A stretch of DNA of 64,000 nucleotides from an uncultured Chitinophaga sp. (GCF_946479755.1 NZ_CAMLHC010000002.1:372001-436000); one strand, 5' to 3'. Shown: positions 1 through 9,011, counted from the stretch's first letter. Notes: generated by a model from the sequence alone, not told the origin. Program-made: numbers and translations.

Positions 1-456
1 GACCTGCGCTACAGCCTCCTGACCGTAGAGCTGCCTGATGGTATTGTAAGGACCGGCACTTCCGGGTTTGCCAATTTCGGCATTACTTTCCCGGAACTGT
101 ACCTGACACGCGCAGAAGTGGCCGCCAGGAAAGGAAACATCCCCGCCGCCATGGATTTTGTAAACCTTCTCCGTAAAGCCCGGTTTGAAACAGACCGTTA
201 TGCACCTTTAACCGCCGTCACAAAAGAAGAAGCACTGGACGTAGTACTGGCGGAAAGGCGCCGGGAAATGGCTTTCGGCGGCCAGCGCTGGATGGACATG
301 AAACGCCTCGACCGCGAGGGGAGAATGCCGGCCATCAAACGGGTAAGCAGAGAGACCGGCGCTGTGATCACCATCCTCGAACCTAACAGCAGCCACTACA
401 CGTTCCAGATACCCGCCAGAGTAAGGAAATTTAATCCCGATATGGCTATCAACTAA
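1..456 (+). CDS. SusD/RagB-family outer-membrane lipoprotein, C-terminal part (5' end outside window)
   Basis: The frame is open from the first base to the TAA at 454-456, so only the C-terminal 151 residues are present. The segment ERRREMAFGGQRWMDMKRL is the typical SusD/RagB C-terminal signature, where the helix-rich domain closes with E-R-R-x-E followed by W-x-D-x-K-R. SusD proteins sit on the outer leaflet and deliver glycans or peptides to a SusC TonB-dependent channel, whose gene should lie just upstream. A TlpA-type redoxin follows 20 bp downstream on the same strand, an order often seen in Chitinophagaceae. The substrate cannot be deduced. Confidence 0.88.
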   Translation, partial: DLRYSLLTVELPDGIVRTGTSGFANFGITFPELYLTRAEVAARKGNIPAAMDFVNLLRKARFETDRYAPLTAVTKEEALDVVLAERRREMAFGGQRWMDMKRLDREGRMPAIKRVSRETGAVITILEPNSSHYTFQIPARVRKFNPDMAIN

Positions 457-476
457 CCTATGCCAATCCACTTTTT

Positions 477-1955
477 ATGAAACCATGGTTTAGAAATATT
501 GTTTTGTGCTTTGTCACTACCGCCGCTTTGCCGGCATTCAGCCAGGTGAAGATCAGCGGTAAGCTGCCGCCCGCAGCGGCTTCCAACCTGCTGCTGACAA
601 TGCCCGGACAGGAACCCCTGAAAGTACCGGCGGACAACAACGGCAGGTTCACCGTCACCACCGGAAAAATACCCCGCGGCATCTATCAGCTGGGCACCAT
701 CGGCCCAGTTTACCTGGAACCGGGATACGCCCTGGAAATTATCCCCGACGGCGATGACTTCCGCTTCAAAGGAAAAGGCAGCACCGAAAATAATCTGATC
801 AGAGCGGCAGCTGATGAACTGAAAAAATACGTCCCTATGTACAAAGGGGATTATCTCTATTCGTTCTACCAGATCGGCCTGCCCGAATTTCAGCAGAAGA
901 TGGCCGCCTGGCAGGAAGCAGCCGCCAAAATACTGGCGAAGTCGGACAACGCTTACTTCCGCGACCTGGAGAACACAGCGGTGGCGTTCCGGGTGAAAAA
1001 TATTGCACAGGACTGGTGGCTGAATTACGGCGTGGACTCGCTCAAAAGGATCGCTTTTCAAAAAATGCTGGAAGCCCCGAAAGATATGAACGACACCACC
1101 CTGCATGTCCGGATGAGAAAAGCCTTCAACGAAATGCATGTGAAAACACTCACCCGCCAGGAACGCCGCGAAATAGATTCTTTCAGTTTTCATGGCTGGA
1201 GCATGAATAACGACGATTGGTTCCGCAACCTCGCCACCTACAGGGAAGCGCTGGATAACCGCATCACCAATATCATGTACGCCGGTTATCAGCAGGAAAT
1301 GAGCGCCGGTCAGTCGCAGGAAATGATAAAGCTGCAGATCATATCAAAGGAAATCACTTCGCCTTTTATCCGTGAATACTACCAGTACCAGCAAACGGCA
1401 AATATCCTCAAAATGAGCGACGACCCGCAGGAAACGGATTCACTGTACAAGACTTTTATGGCGACAGCGACCAATGAGGTCTACCGGAAAAGCATCAACG
1501 AAGTATATGGCAACCTGAAAAAATATGGGGATAACCAGCCGGCGCCGGACTTCGAGTTTGAAAATGTCCACGGTGCGAAAGTGAAGCTGAGCAGCCTGAA
1601 AGGGAAGTACGTCTACATCGACGTATGGGCCACCTGGTGTGGCCCCTGCAAAAGAGAGATCCCTTTCCTGACCACCATGGAGGCGTCCTTTGCAGGGAAA
1701 AACATCCACTTTGTGAGCTTGTCGGTAGACAGGCAGGCGGACAAAGAAAAATGGCAGGCCTATGTGAAAGACAACCAGCTGAAAGGAGAGCAGCTGATCA
1801 CCGACAATGATTTTAACGTCGACTTTATTAAAAAATTCAACATCAATGCGATCCCGCGGTTTATATTGATCGGGCCGGATGGAAAAATAGTGTCCGCCAA
1901 TGCTAAAAGACCTTCCGACCCTGAATTGCAACAACAACTGAATGGTTTGCTATAG
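477..1955 (+). CDS. TlpA-type thiol-disulfide oxidoreductase with long N-terminal domain
   Basis: 492 residues. It starts with a Sec signal peptide (about residues 1-22, ending AFSQ). A beta-rich DUF4369-like region follows, then a helical middle region, then a C-terminal thioredoxin fold (about 345-492) with the active site WATWCGPC (Cys388/Cys391). Bacteroidota encode many of these exported redoxins next to SusCD pairs; they are thought to reduce periplasmic or surface disulfides, but substrates are rarely known. The ATG at 477 gives a clean signal peptide and lies 20 bp after the SusD-like gene, so the two are probably cotranscribed. A terminator hairpin follows the stop codon. Confidence 0.88.
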   Translation: MKPWFRNIVLCFVTTAALPAFSQVKISGKLPPAAASNLLLTMPGQEPLKVPADNNGRFTVTTGKIPRGIYQLGTIGPVYLEPGYALEIIPDGDDFRFKGKGSTENNLIRAAADELKKYVPMYKGDYLYSFYQIGLPEFQQKMAAWQEAAAKILAKSDNAYFRDLENTAVAFRVKNIAQDWWLNYGVDSLKRIAFQKMLEAPKDMNDTTLHVRMRKAFNEMHVKTLTRQERREIDSFSFHGWSMNNDDWFRNLATYREALDNRITNIMYAGYQQEMSAGQSQEMIKLQIISKEITSPFIREYYQYQQTANILKMSDDPQETDSLYKTFMATATNEVYRKSINEVYGNLKKYGDNQPAPDFEFENVHGAKVKLSSLKGKYVYIDVWATWCGPCKREIPFLTTMEASFAGKNIHFVSLSVDRQADKEKWQAYVKDNQLKGEQLITDNDFNVDFIKKFNINAIPRFILIGPDGKIVSANAKRPSDPELQQQLNGLL

Positions 1956-1960
1956 TGTGT

Positions 1961-1996
1961 GCAGGGGCCGAAAAGAATGGCCGGCTCCTGCTTTTT
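1961..1996 (+). terminator. Rho-independent terminator after the TlpA gene
   Basis: A 9-bp stem (1961-1969 with 1983-1991, one G-U pair) is followed by five T. It lies 5 bp after the TlpA stop codon. The minus-strand nosY gene ends inside the T-run, so this also marks the convergent gene boundary. Confidence 0.7.
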
Positions 1997-2762
1997 AAAT
2001 ATCTTTCTTCCTGAAAATCCGCACCGCTAATATCAACGGAATAACCATCCAGCAAAGCATACAGACTGCCGTATAAATACTGCCCGTTGCAGATCCCATA
2101 AACTTTTTGAACAAAGCCCCGGAATACCCCATCATCACGGCAGCATCCAGCTGCAGCAATACCAGTATGCGCGCCAGGTCCACCGGGTTCAGGGAGATAA
2201 ACGCCAGCAACGGTTCGTCTATCGGGTAATCACTGAAGGAGTAAATAAAGGCCAGCAGTAATCCATCAAACAACAGCGTAAAAAACAAGGCGGTAATGAT
2301 AGCCGCGCCGATGCCGCGGGTTTTGTCTTTGAATACGACAAAGATGAGCAACGCAAGGGCGGAGAAAATCAGCGTGAGCAACACCCCGCTGACGACAAGG
2401 GCGATGGCAGCCAGGCTGTTGTACAATATACAAACGGTGACGCCTACACCGGCGAGGTAGGCCAGCCCCAGCGCAGTGGCTATGCCCGTGTAGGAAGCCA
2501 GCAGCATGGACTTACGGCGGATGGGTTGCGCCAGCAGCAACTCGGTGAACTCTGCGGAATTAAAAAAGTAAATGGTGGCGAATAAAATGCTGATGATCGG
2601 CACAAAGAGCAAGGTAATATTGAGCAGGCTTAACATGCCTTTGGACATGTTGTCGCTCATGCCGGTTACGCTGATGGTCAGCGCCGCCAGCACGAGGGTA
2701 TATATCAGTATGGTCCTGTTTTTTAACAGGTCTATCAGCACGTATTTAATAATTGTTTTCAT
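1995..2762 (-). CDS. nosY: NosY-type ABC transporter permease
   Basis: 255 residues with about six hydrophobic membrane segments and an ABC-2 permease organisation. With NosF it forms the ABC transporter of the NosDFY complex, which supplies a sulfur species (and works with copper delivery) for assembly of the CuZ centre of nitrous oxide reductase. Its start overlaps the end of nosF by 17 bp, which implies translational coupling. It is the last gene of the nos operon. The call rests on membrane topology together with the nosZ-nosL-nosD-nosF order. Confidence 0.87.
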   Translation of the reverse strand: MKTIIKYVLIDLLKNRTILIYTLVLAALTISVTGMSDNMSKGMLSLLNITLLFVPIISILFATIYFFNSAEFTELLLAQPIRRKSMLLASYTGIATALGLAYLAGVGVTVCILYNSLAAIALVVSGVLLTLIFSALALLIFVVFKDKTRGIGAAIITALFFTLLFDGLLLAFIYSFSDYPIDEPLLAFISLNPVDLARILVLLQLDAAVMMGYSGALFKKFMGSATGSIYTAVCMLCWMVIPLILAVRIFRKKDI

Positions 2763-3468
2763 GTAGATGGGTTTGCATCATGGCCGCGATCACCTTGTTC
2801 AGCTGATGTTGACCGGTTGATTCTTTCAGTGCTTCCACTGTTTTAAAGCAGATCAGTTTTCCTTCCTGCAGGTATACCACATGACTGGTGATGTCTTCAA
2901 GGTCGCTGAGCACATGGGAGGTGATAAGCACCAGTTTCCCGTTGGCCCGTTCCCGTGCGATTTTATCTTTCAGTATCTCGCTGGCCACGGGGTCCAGGCC
3001 GGCGGTGGGCTCGTCCAGTACCAGGATATCGGGGGAGAAGAGAAATGCGAGACAGGCGCTCACTTTCTGGCGGGTGCCTCCGGACAGGTTGCGCATCAGC
3101 TTATGATCGATGGCGGGCAGGTCAAACAGCCGGATCAGCTCTTCGTCGTACTGTTTGCAGTCTTTCCGTACTTCGCGCAGCATGGCCAGCACCTGCCGGA
3201 TGGTCATGTTCTCCGGATAACGGCCAATCTGCGGCATATAACCGATTCTGGAGCGGTAGCTCCAGTGGCTGCGGATCTCTTGCCCGTTGATATGGATGCT
3301 GCCTTTTTCCGGGATCACGAGGCCGAGAATGGATTTGATCAGGGTCGTCTTGCCGGAGCCGTTAGGCCCCAGCAGGGAGATGGCCTGACCGCGTTCGAGT
3401 TGCAGGTTAATATCATCCAGTGCCCTGAATTTTTTAAATGATTTCGTGAGATGCTGAATTCGGATCAT
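2746..3468 (-). CDS. nosF: NosF-type ABC transporter ATPase
   Basis: 240 residues. Walker A GPNGSGKTT is at residues 34-42, the signature LSGG at 128-131, and Walker B ILVLDEPTAGLDP ends near 160. The protein powers NosDFY during maturation of nitrous oxide reductase. The gene overlaps nosD by 4 bp upstream and nosY by 17 bp downstream, so all three are one coupled unit. Sequence alone would only say ABC-2 type ATPase; the operon position gives the NosF assignment. Confidence 0.9.
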   Translation of the reverse strand: MIRIQHLTKSFKKFRALDDINLQLERGQAISLLGPNGSGKTTLIKSILGLVIPEKGSIHINGQEIRSHWSYRSRIGYMPQIGRYPENMTIRQVLAMLREVRKDCKQYDEELIRLFDLPAIDHKLMRNLSGGTRQKVSACLAFLFSPDILVLDEPTAGLDPVASEILKDKIARERANGKLVLITSHVLSDLEDITSHVVYLQEGKLICFKTVEALKESTGQHQLNKVIAAMMQTHLHENNY

Positions 3469-4694
3469 AGTTCCAGTTTTTTCATGAATGGCTGATCATC
3501 TTTTAGCTGATCGGGGATGATGCTGGGCATTACTTTTTCCACCTGTTCCATGATGCTGGTGAGGAAGCTGCGGTACAGGATCATGGCAGAGGGTATTTTC
3601 TCCGATATCACGGCGTATACGCTGACGGGATAGTGTGGCACATCGCCGACCTGGTCCCGGTTGAGATCATAGCCGTCATATTTATCCCAGTAGTTGCGGT
3701 GAAACTCGTTGAGCATGAGCGTTCCGTTGGTAGCGACATCGAAAGAGTTGCCGATAAAGTTGTTGCCGGTGAACTGGCTGCCGCTGGAGCTGGCCATCAC
3801 GCGGAGGGCCCAGCCGTTGTCCTGGAACAGGTTGCGCTGTACAGACACGCGGGTGGTACCTTCCATGTGGATAGCAATGGTGTTTTTGATGAAGCGGTTG
3901 TGCGTGATGTGGCTGTCTGTGATTTCTTTCAGCAGCAGCCCGTAGGAAGCGTCCCCCCAGTTTTGTATAAAAGTGTTGTCGGTCATGGTCACTTCGCGGG
4001 TGTACATGACAGCCACGCCGGCGCCGTTTTCCCGGAAAATATTTTTCGTATAGGTGTCATGGTGGGAGAACATGAAGTGCAGGCCATAGCGTTGGTTGGC
4101 GGCAGAGAGGTTGCCTTCTATGCCGGAATTGGTGACAAACTCGAAGTAGATGCCGTCGCGGTGCCCGGATATGTTGTTGCTCCTGATTTGCAGCGCATCG
4201 CATTTCCACGCGTGGATGCCGTTGCCGCCGTTGATTTCATTTTTGATGCCGGAATGCACGGTATTAGCTTCAACATGGCAATGTTGTGCATTCTGTAGAT
4301 AGATGCCATAGGTACAGTCCAGTATCCGGTTGTTACGGAGGGTAACGTATCCGGCGTTACTGACGCGGACGCCGGCGATGTCTGATATGGAAGAGCGGCC
4401 GGTATGCTGTATTTGCAGTCCCTGCATGGTCACACTGTCGGCGGTGATGAGGAAGCCGGGGTGTTTGTATTCCGCGTCGATCACGGGCATACCGTTGCCC
4501 AGGATGGTGAGGCGCCGGTCTACCTGCAGGCTGTGTTCCCGGTATAGGCCGGGCTGCACGGCCAGCGTGTCGCCGGGGCGGGCGCTGCTGATAGCTTTGC
4601 GGAGCGCATCGGGGCCTGGCTTCACCACGATGGTGGTGGCTAGTACGCTGCCCGTGACCAGCAGCAGCCATGACAATATCCATGCATGTTTCAT
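3465..4694 (-). CDS. nosD: NosD periplasmic assembly protein (right-handed beta-helix)
   Basis: 409 residues from the ATG at 4694, which lies 2 bp past the nosL stop and gives a proper signal peptide. A longer frame could start at 4727 inside nosL but would spoil the signal. The body is a run of CASH/parallel beta-helix repeats (recurring N-x-I/F-x-x-N patterns, for example in residues 130-340), the known NosD fold. NosD binds the NosFY transporter on the periplasmic side and hands material to apo-NosZ. The overlap with nosF is 4 bp. Confidence 0.92.
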   Translation of the reverse strand: MKHAWILSWLLLVTGSVLATTIVVKPGPDALRKAISSARPGDTLAVQPGLYREHSLQVDRRLTILGNGMPVIDAEYKHPGFLITADSVTMQGLQIQHTGRSSISDIAGVRVSNAGYVTLRNNRILDCTYGIYLQNAQHCHVEANTVHSGIKNEINGGNGIHAWKCDALQIRSNNISGHRDGIYFEFVTNSGIEGNLSAANQRYGLHFMFSHHDTYTKNIFRENGAGVAVMYTREVTMTDNTFIQNWGDASYGLLLKEITDSHITHNRFIKNTIAIHMEGTTRVSVQRNLFQDNGWALRVMASSSGSQFTGNNFIGNSFDVATNGTLMLNEFHRNYWDKYDGYDLNRDQVGDVPHYPVSVYAVISEKIPSAMILYRSFLTSIMEQVEKVMPSIIPDQLKDDQPFMKKLEL

Positions 4695-4696
4695 GA

Positions 4697-5134
4697 TTAC
4701 GGCTTTAGCTGGGTAAGATCTTCCCATTTTAATAGTGGCTGCTCCAGGTTGTCTTTATGCGGAATGGCGTTTTTTTCATGGCTGAAAGCGGCGCAGCGGC
4801 CGTTCATCGGTGTCTTGAAAGATTCGCTATGCAGGTAGACGGCTTTTTGCGCGTCGGTGAAAGGGTGACTGGAATCGCTGTAGTCGGTCACCAGGAAGCG
4901 GGTGCCGCTCGTCGGTGTGTTGGCGGCGTTATATTGCAGGAGGCAAACGATATCGTCGAACTTATATGCTCTGCCTTTAGGGGTGATCAGTTCAGCAGCA
5001 TAACGTTTATCCATAATCGTCATTTTGCAGTGCGCACAGGCGTCATGACCAAAATCGACCGGCTCAAACTCAGGGCGGCAGGACATTTGCAGGGCGAAGA
5101 AGCTAATCACGAAAATCAGTGTCTTGTGTTTCAT
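4697..5134 (-). CDS. nosL: NosL copper-chaperone lipoprotein
   Basis: 145 residues from the ATG at 5134, which lies 1 bp after the stop of the upstream gene. An ATG at 5155 is possible but would overlap that gene and spoil the signal. A lipoprotein signal ends at Cys19. The motif C33-A-H-C36-K-M38 fits the Cu(I)-binding site of the NosL family, which delivers copper to NosZ in the periplasm. C-terminal segments such as YKFDDIVCLLQY are also typical of the family. Confidence 0.9.
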   Translation of the reverse strand: MKHKTLIFVISFFALQMSCRPEFEPVDFGHDACAHCKMTIMDKRYAAELITPKGRAYKFDDIVCLLQYNAANTPTSGTRFLVTDYSDSSHPFTDAQKAVYLHSESFKTPMNGRCAAFSHEKNAIPHKDNLEQPLLKWEDLTQLKP

Positions 5135-5135
5135 A

Positions 5136-5705
5136 TCATTTCTTTTTCCATTCATAAAAGGTGATGCCTACCAGTATCATACCGCTGACGATATAGAACC
5201 ATCCGCCGATGTCCGGCTGGGAGAGCACTTCAAAATTCAGCAGCTTCTTGTACCCGATCAGCGGTGGCTGGTAAGACATGCCGGGCACCTGTATGGGCGC
5301 ATTGGGGTCCAGGTGGTGGCCGTAGTTGTACTCCCACCGGTAGAAGTCTGCAAAAGACAGCAGCGCGATGAGCAGGAAAATGCCGGTCCAGGTGTAGTAC
5401 AGTATTTTTTTCTTCAGCACCATGATCAATACGCCGGCGGCCATAAAAAGACCGATGGAGACAGGCATGAACACAAACTCGAGGAAATCTTCCCTGTGTA
5501 TGGTTTTCATACCGATATAGTGGTTTAGTCCGTTGATGATTGGTACATCGCCTTTTACGTCATTGATCCATATCTGCATAGACAGGCCGTCGGGATACTG
5601 TGGTGCGCGCATGTCTATCCGCCACATGGGAAAGAACCAGAGGGTAGCGAGACAGATAATGACAATCGGGATGCTCATGAGGCCTGCCTGTGATAATTTT
5701 TTCAT
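5136..5705 (-). CDS. Integral membrane protein of clade II nos operons (NosB-like)
   Basis: 189 residues with four predicted membrane segments (about 10-28, 80-98, 104-123 and 166-185) and a soluble loop after the first. It lies between nosZ (54 bp) and nosL (1 bp). Clade II nos clusters, such as that of Wolinella, carry a membrane protein called NosB at the equivalent position, possibly linking the quinol pool to NosZ or helping biogenesis. I infer that role from position and topology only; no cofactor-binding motif is evident. Confidence 0.7.
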   Translation of the reverse strand: MKKLSQAGLMSIPIVIICLATLWFFPMWRIDMRAPQYPDGLSMQIWINDVKGDVPIINGLNHYIGMKTIHREDFLEFVFMPVSIGLFMAAGVLIMVLKKKILYYTWTGIFLLIALLSFADFYRWEYNYGHHLDPNAPIQVPGMSYQPPLIGYKKLLNFEVLSQPDIGGWFYIVSGMILVGITFYEWKKK

Positions 5706-5759
5706 AGCTCAGTTGTTGAAAGTACCGGCAGTGCTGGAGAGCACCGCCGGCGGGGTTGT

Positions 5760-7733
5760 TTATTTAGCTGCGACGGAAGTCACGGTTTCACCGGTACCGA
5801 ATTTAAGCGGCACGTTGCTGCCTTTGGGGGATACCCGCAGGTAGCCGGACATCTCCTGGTGCAGGGCAGAGCAGAAGTCGGTGCAATAGAACGGATAAAT
5901 ACCCTGTTTATCCGGTGTGAATTTAAGTGTCACCGTTTCGCCCGGCATGATCAGCAGTTCCGCATTGGGATTGTTTTTAATGGCGAATCCGTGCGGAATG
6001 TCCCAGTCCTGTTCGAGGTTGGTGACGTGGAAGTACACTTCGTCTCCCACAAACACGCCTTCGATGTTGTCAGGCACCAGGTGGGAGCGGATGGCGGTCA
6101 TGTAGACATCTACGCGGTTGCCTTTGCGTACCACGTTGGCTTTCTTTTCACCCATGGTCACATACTCGTGCCCGTTTTTGTTGATGTCGAAGAATTTCAC
6201 CTGTTTGTCTTTGATCAGACTGGCCTGGCAGGCTTGCGCATAGTGTGGTTCACCGAAGGTGGGGAAGTCCAGCAGCAGCTGCATTTTATCACCGGAGATA
6301 TCATACAGCTGGGCTGACTGGGCCAGTTCCGGGCCGGTGGGCAGGAAGCGGTCTTTGGTGATTTTATTGTAGGCTACCAGGTATTTGCCGCCGGGTTTTT
6401 TGGTATCGCCGCCGGGGATCATCAGGTGGCCTACGGAATAGTAGGTAGGCACGCGGTCCAGCACTTTCAGGTCTTTCAGGCTCCATTTCACCACTTCAGA
6501 AGAGAGGAACATAGACGTATAGGCGTTGCCTTTACCATCAAATTCGGTATGCAGCGGGCCGAGGCCGGGTTTCTGTACTTCGCCGTGCAGGGCTGCTTCG
6601 TATTTGATGATGGGGATGCCTTTGAAATCACCTTCAAACTGTTTGCCGGCGATGGCGCTGGTCATTTTGCTGAAGGAGAACACCGGGATCAGGGCGGCGA
6701 GTTTACCGCTGCCGACGATGTATTCACCGGAAGGGTCGATATCGCAGCCGTGGGGGGACTTAGGACAGGGGATCATATAGATCATGTCCGGGCAGTCTTT
6801 CGGGTCCAGCAGCAGCACTTCATTTTTGATTTCTGAGGTAGCGGTCTGTTTATGCTCGTCGTAAGTGTTGTGGGCGTAGGAGGCCGGTACTTTTTTGCCT
6901 TTGCCGGCTTTGGCGTATTCTTCGGCTTTTTTCCAGTTCACCGCTACGATGTAGTCTTTGTCTTTCTGGGAAGCGTTTACTTCCAGCAGCGTATAGGCTT
7001 GTTCGGTATTATAGCTGGAGAAGAAGAACCAGTCGTGTGACGGGCCTTTACCGGCGTGGCTCAGGTCCAGGTTCATGCCGGGCAGTACGATCTGGAAGGC
7101 GATATCCATTTTGCCGGAGTTTTTATCTACGCTGATAAAAGAGGCGGTACTGTGGAAGTTGTCTTTGAAGGAGCTGATGGGCACGTCTTCGGCGCCAAGG
7201 GGCACGGAGAAGCGGGTGCCGGCCACTACGTATTCGGTGTTTTCGGTGATGAAGGGGGAGGAGTGGTTACCCGCGCTGTTAGGTATCTGCAGGATCTCCA
7301 TGGTTTTAAAGGTGGTGAGATCGATGCGGGCTACGCGCGGGGTGTTGTTGGCATTGGCGAAGAGCCAGCGGCCGTCCTGTTCCCCGTTCGTCTGGGACAG
7401 GTCCAGGTGGTGCTGGTCGTCCCACGGAATGAGGCCATTGGTGGTATTGAGCATGGCTTTTGTTTCTTCGCTGTAGCCGTAGCCGTTCTCCGGGTTGACG
7501 GCGAACACGGGGATGACTTTCAGCAGGCGTCCGGAGGGCAGGCCGTATACGGATACCTGTCCGTTGAAGCCGCCGGACACGAAGTTGTAAATTTCATCGT
7601 ATTTGCCGGGAGCCACATAGGTTTTGGTGGCGGCGTCGCCTTGCACCGCGGTGGCGGCAGTCTTCATTTTACAGCTTTGCATGGCAGCGGTGGTGGCGAC
7701 TGCCAGGCCCAGCATCAGGCTTAATCTTTTCAT
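5760..7733 (-). CDS. nosZ: Nitrous oxide reductase, clade II (Sec-exported, lipoprotein-type)
   Basis: 657 residues; reduces N2O to N2. The N-terminus is a Sec/lipoprotein signal with Cys21 at the cleavage site rather than a twin-arginine signal, which is the hallmark of clade II enzymes. A seven-bladed propeller region carries CuZ histidine motifs (DDQHHLDLSQ, SPHGCDIDP, GPLHTEFDGKG, GEPHYAQ). The C-terminal cupredoxin domain has the full CuA site: His581, Cys617-x3-Cys621-x3-His625 and Met628. It follows the cytochrome c gene by 25 bp, and maturation genes lie downstream. All key ligands appear present, so the enzyme should be active. Confidence 0.97.
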   Translation of the reverse strand: MKRLSLMLGLAVATTAAMQSCKMKTAATAVQGDAATKTYVAPGKYDEIYNFVSGGFNGQVSVYGLPSGRLLKVIPVFAVNPENGYGYSEETKAMLNTTNGLIPWDDQHHLDLSQTNGEQDGRWLFANANNTPRVARIDLTTFKTMEILQIPNSAGNHSSPFITENTEYVVAGTRFSVPLGAEDVPISSFKDNFHSTASFISVDKNSGKMDIAFQIVLPGMNLDLSHAGKGPSHDWFFFSSYNTEQAYTLLEVNASQKDKDYIVAVNWKKAEEYAKAGKGKKVPASYAHNTYDEHKQTATSEIKNEVLLLDPKDCPDMIYMIPCPKSPHGCDIDPSGEYIVGSGKLAALIPVFSFSKMTSAIAGKQFEGDFKGIPIIKYEAALHGEVQKPGLGPLHTEFDGKGNAYTSMFLSSEVVKWSLKDLKVLDRVPTYYSVGHLMIPGGDTKKPGGKYLVAYNKITKDRFLPTGPELAQSAQLYDISGDKMQLLLDFPTFGEPHYAQACQASLIKDKQVKFFDINKNGHEYVTMGEKKANVVRKGNRVDVYMTAIRSHLVPDNIEGVFVGDEVYFHVTNLEQDWDIPHGFAIKNNPNAELLIMPGETVTLKFTPDKQGIYPFYCTDFCSALHQEMSGYLRVSPKGSNVPLKFGTGETVTSVAAK

Positions 7734-7758
7734 ATGTAGATGGAGTGAGTGTCAGCAA

Positions 7759-8259
7759 TTATTTTTTACCGTCGTTGGCCCGCATGTATTCCAGCAGGTG
7801 CCTGGCTTCGTCGTCGGTAAGGTGCTGGTTGGGCATGCGTACCATACATTCTTCGAGCATGGCCTGTGCCGCCGGGTCTTTATCAATCATTTCGTCGGTG
7901 TTGGTGATGAAGTTCATGATCCATTCCGGTTTCCTTCTTTCGGTGACGCCTTTCCAGCCGGGGCCGACCAGCTTTTCGGCAGACAGTTTGTGACAGGCCG
8001 CGCATTTCACTTCGTAGGTGCTTTTGCCGCTGGTGATCATGGCCTGGTCCAACGGGTCGGTGAGGGTGACGCTGGTGAATTTGCCCTTGCCTTTATCGTC
8101 GCTGGCGGCAGCCGGCGCCTCCGCGGCGGGAGCGGTGGTGGCCGCCATGCTATTGTCGGTGGCCGGTTTTTCAGCGTCGGCCTGCTGCGGCGTAGATCCG
8201 CAGCTGTAGAGCAGCAACGCTGTTGCCGCGACTGCTGCCAGGAGGGATACTTGTTTCAT
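7759..8259 (-). CDS. Cytochrome c lipoprotein, likely electron donor to NosZ
   Basis: 166 residues. A lipoprotein signal ends at Cys20, followed by an Ala/Pro/Thr-rich tether (about 25-60). A single class I cytochrome c domain has the haem site C86-A-A-C89-H90 and a probable axial Met in MVRMPNQ (139-142). Its position as the gene just before nosZ fits the NosC-type cytochromes that feed clade II NosZ. An operator-like palindrome lies 36 bp upstream of the start. Confidence 0.9.
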   Translation of the reverse strand: MKQVSLLAAVAATALLLYSCGSTPQQADAEKPATDNSMAATTAPAAEAPAAASDDKGKGKFTSVTLTDPLDQAMITSGKSTYEVKCAACHKLSAEKLVGPGWKGVTERRKPEWIMNFITNTDEMIDKDPAAQAMLEECMVRMPNQHLTDDEARHLLEYMRANDGKK

Positions 8260-8294
8260 GATATCGATTTTTTTGTTTAGGAAGACGTATAAAT

Positions 8295-8312
8295 AAGGAT
8301 ATTTTTGTCCTT
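8295..8312. promoter_or_regulatory. Operator-like palindrome upstream of cytochrome c/nosZ
   Basis: An 18-bp imperfect palindrome with 5-bp arms AAGGA and TCCTT and an AT-rich 8-bp centre. The same architecture recurs at 8970, 8994 and 10185. It lies in the 116-bp gap between the flavodoxin and cytochrome genes. I infer it is a binding site for the nearby Rrf2-family regulator (9201-9659). Confidence 0.7.
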
Positions 8313-8375
8313 TATTGTGAATGAAAGAAGCCGTTCAGAAAGAATTGTCGAACATCCGGTAAAGTATTTAGTGAT

Positions 8376-8894
8376 TCACGGATGTTGGTGTTGATGAAAC
8401 GACTGTACATCGGCTATCAGTGGCGCAGTCAGCGTTTCGTCGATCCGGTTGAAGTCCGATATGTCGAGCGGCTTGCCCATGAGCCGGGCCATGAGGCCGC
8501 CGGCGCGGACTTTCAACTTGTCGGTGAATGACAGCTCGCGGTACTGTATTTTACCGGGGTAGAAATAACGGTGACAGTGGGTGAGTAGCTGTGCCGGCAC
8601 ATTTTGTACGACATAGCTGTTGAGCTTTTCCTGCTGCTCCGCTTTGGTGGCGCATACCACGAAGAGAAAGAGCGGTTTGCCTTTGAGCAGCGGCGCGTGC
8701 TGCTCCATCCAGCCGCGTAGCAGCATCCTGCCGATGTAGATGCTGGTGCCCAGGATGATAAAATCGGCCGCTGCCAGCCGGGCCTGGGTCACTTCGCCGG
8801 CTTCTGCTGCCGGTATCTGCAGCGCCCTGCTGATCCGGTTGGCGTATTGCCTTGTGGCCCCGTACCTGGATTGAAAAATGATGATGCCGCGCAT
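8376..8894 (-). CDS. Flavodoxin-domain protein (HemG-like)
   Basis: 172 residues with a flavodoxin fold. The FMN phosphate loop is near the N-terminus (QSRYGATRQYAN, about 8-19), and FIILGTSIYIGRM (about 45-57) matches flavodoxin-like protoporphyrinogen oxidase (HemG) and related menaquinone-linked flavodoxins. It is on the nos strand, 116 bp upstream of the cytochrome c gene and downstream of a promoter carrying operator and FNR-like sites. It may donate electrons in anaerobic metabolism or act in haem synthesis; the sequence does not decide between these. Confidence 0.75.
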   Translation of the reverse strand: MRGIIIFQSRYGATRQYANRISRALQIPAAEAGEVTQARLAAADFIILGTSIYIGRMLLRGWMEQHAPLLKGKPLFLFVVCATKAEQQEKLNSYVVQNVPAQLLTHCHRYFYPGKIQYRELSFTDKLKVRAGGLMARLMGKPLDISDFNRIDETLTAPLIADVQSFHQHQHP

Positions 8895-8969
8895 AGCAAG
8901 AATGTATTGAACATTTCACATTGATAGGGCGAAAAGCGCTGTGACCCGCTGTCCGTGCTACTTTAAACA

Positions 8970-8987
8970 AAGGAGGATCCTATCCTT
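8970..8987. promoter_or_regulatory. Operator-like palindrome, leader-side copy
   Basis: AAGGA-N8-TCCTT with perfect 5-bp arms and a BamHI-like GGATCC centre. It lies 24 bp from the next copy (8994-9011), downstream of the predicted transcription start of the flavodoxin/nos promoter. Paired sites at this spacing would suit cooperative binding of a dimeric regulator. Confidence 0.55.
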
Positions 8988-8993
8988 CTATTT

Positions 8994-9011
8994 AAGGACA
9001 AAAATATCTTC
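8994..9011. promoter_or_regulatory. Operator-like palindrome overlapping the flavodoxin/nos -7 box
   Basis: Read on the minus strand, it matches the 8295-8312 site at 16 of 18 positions. It covers the predicted -7 element of the minus-strand promoter, a classic repressor position. Confidence 0.65.

Noticed and set aside
4697..4727. nosD start at 4727 inside nosL
   Set aside because: It adds residues before the signal peptide; the ATG at 4694 directly follows the nosL stop and gives a normal signal.
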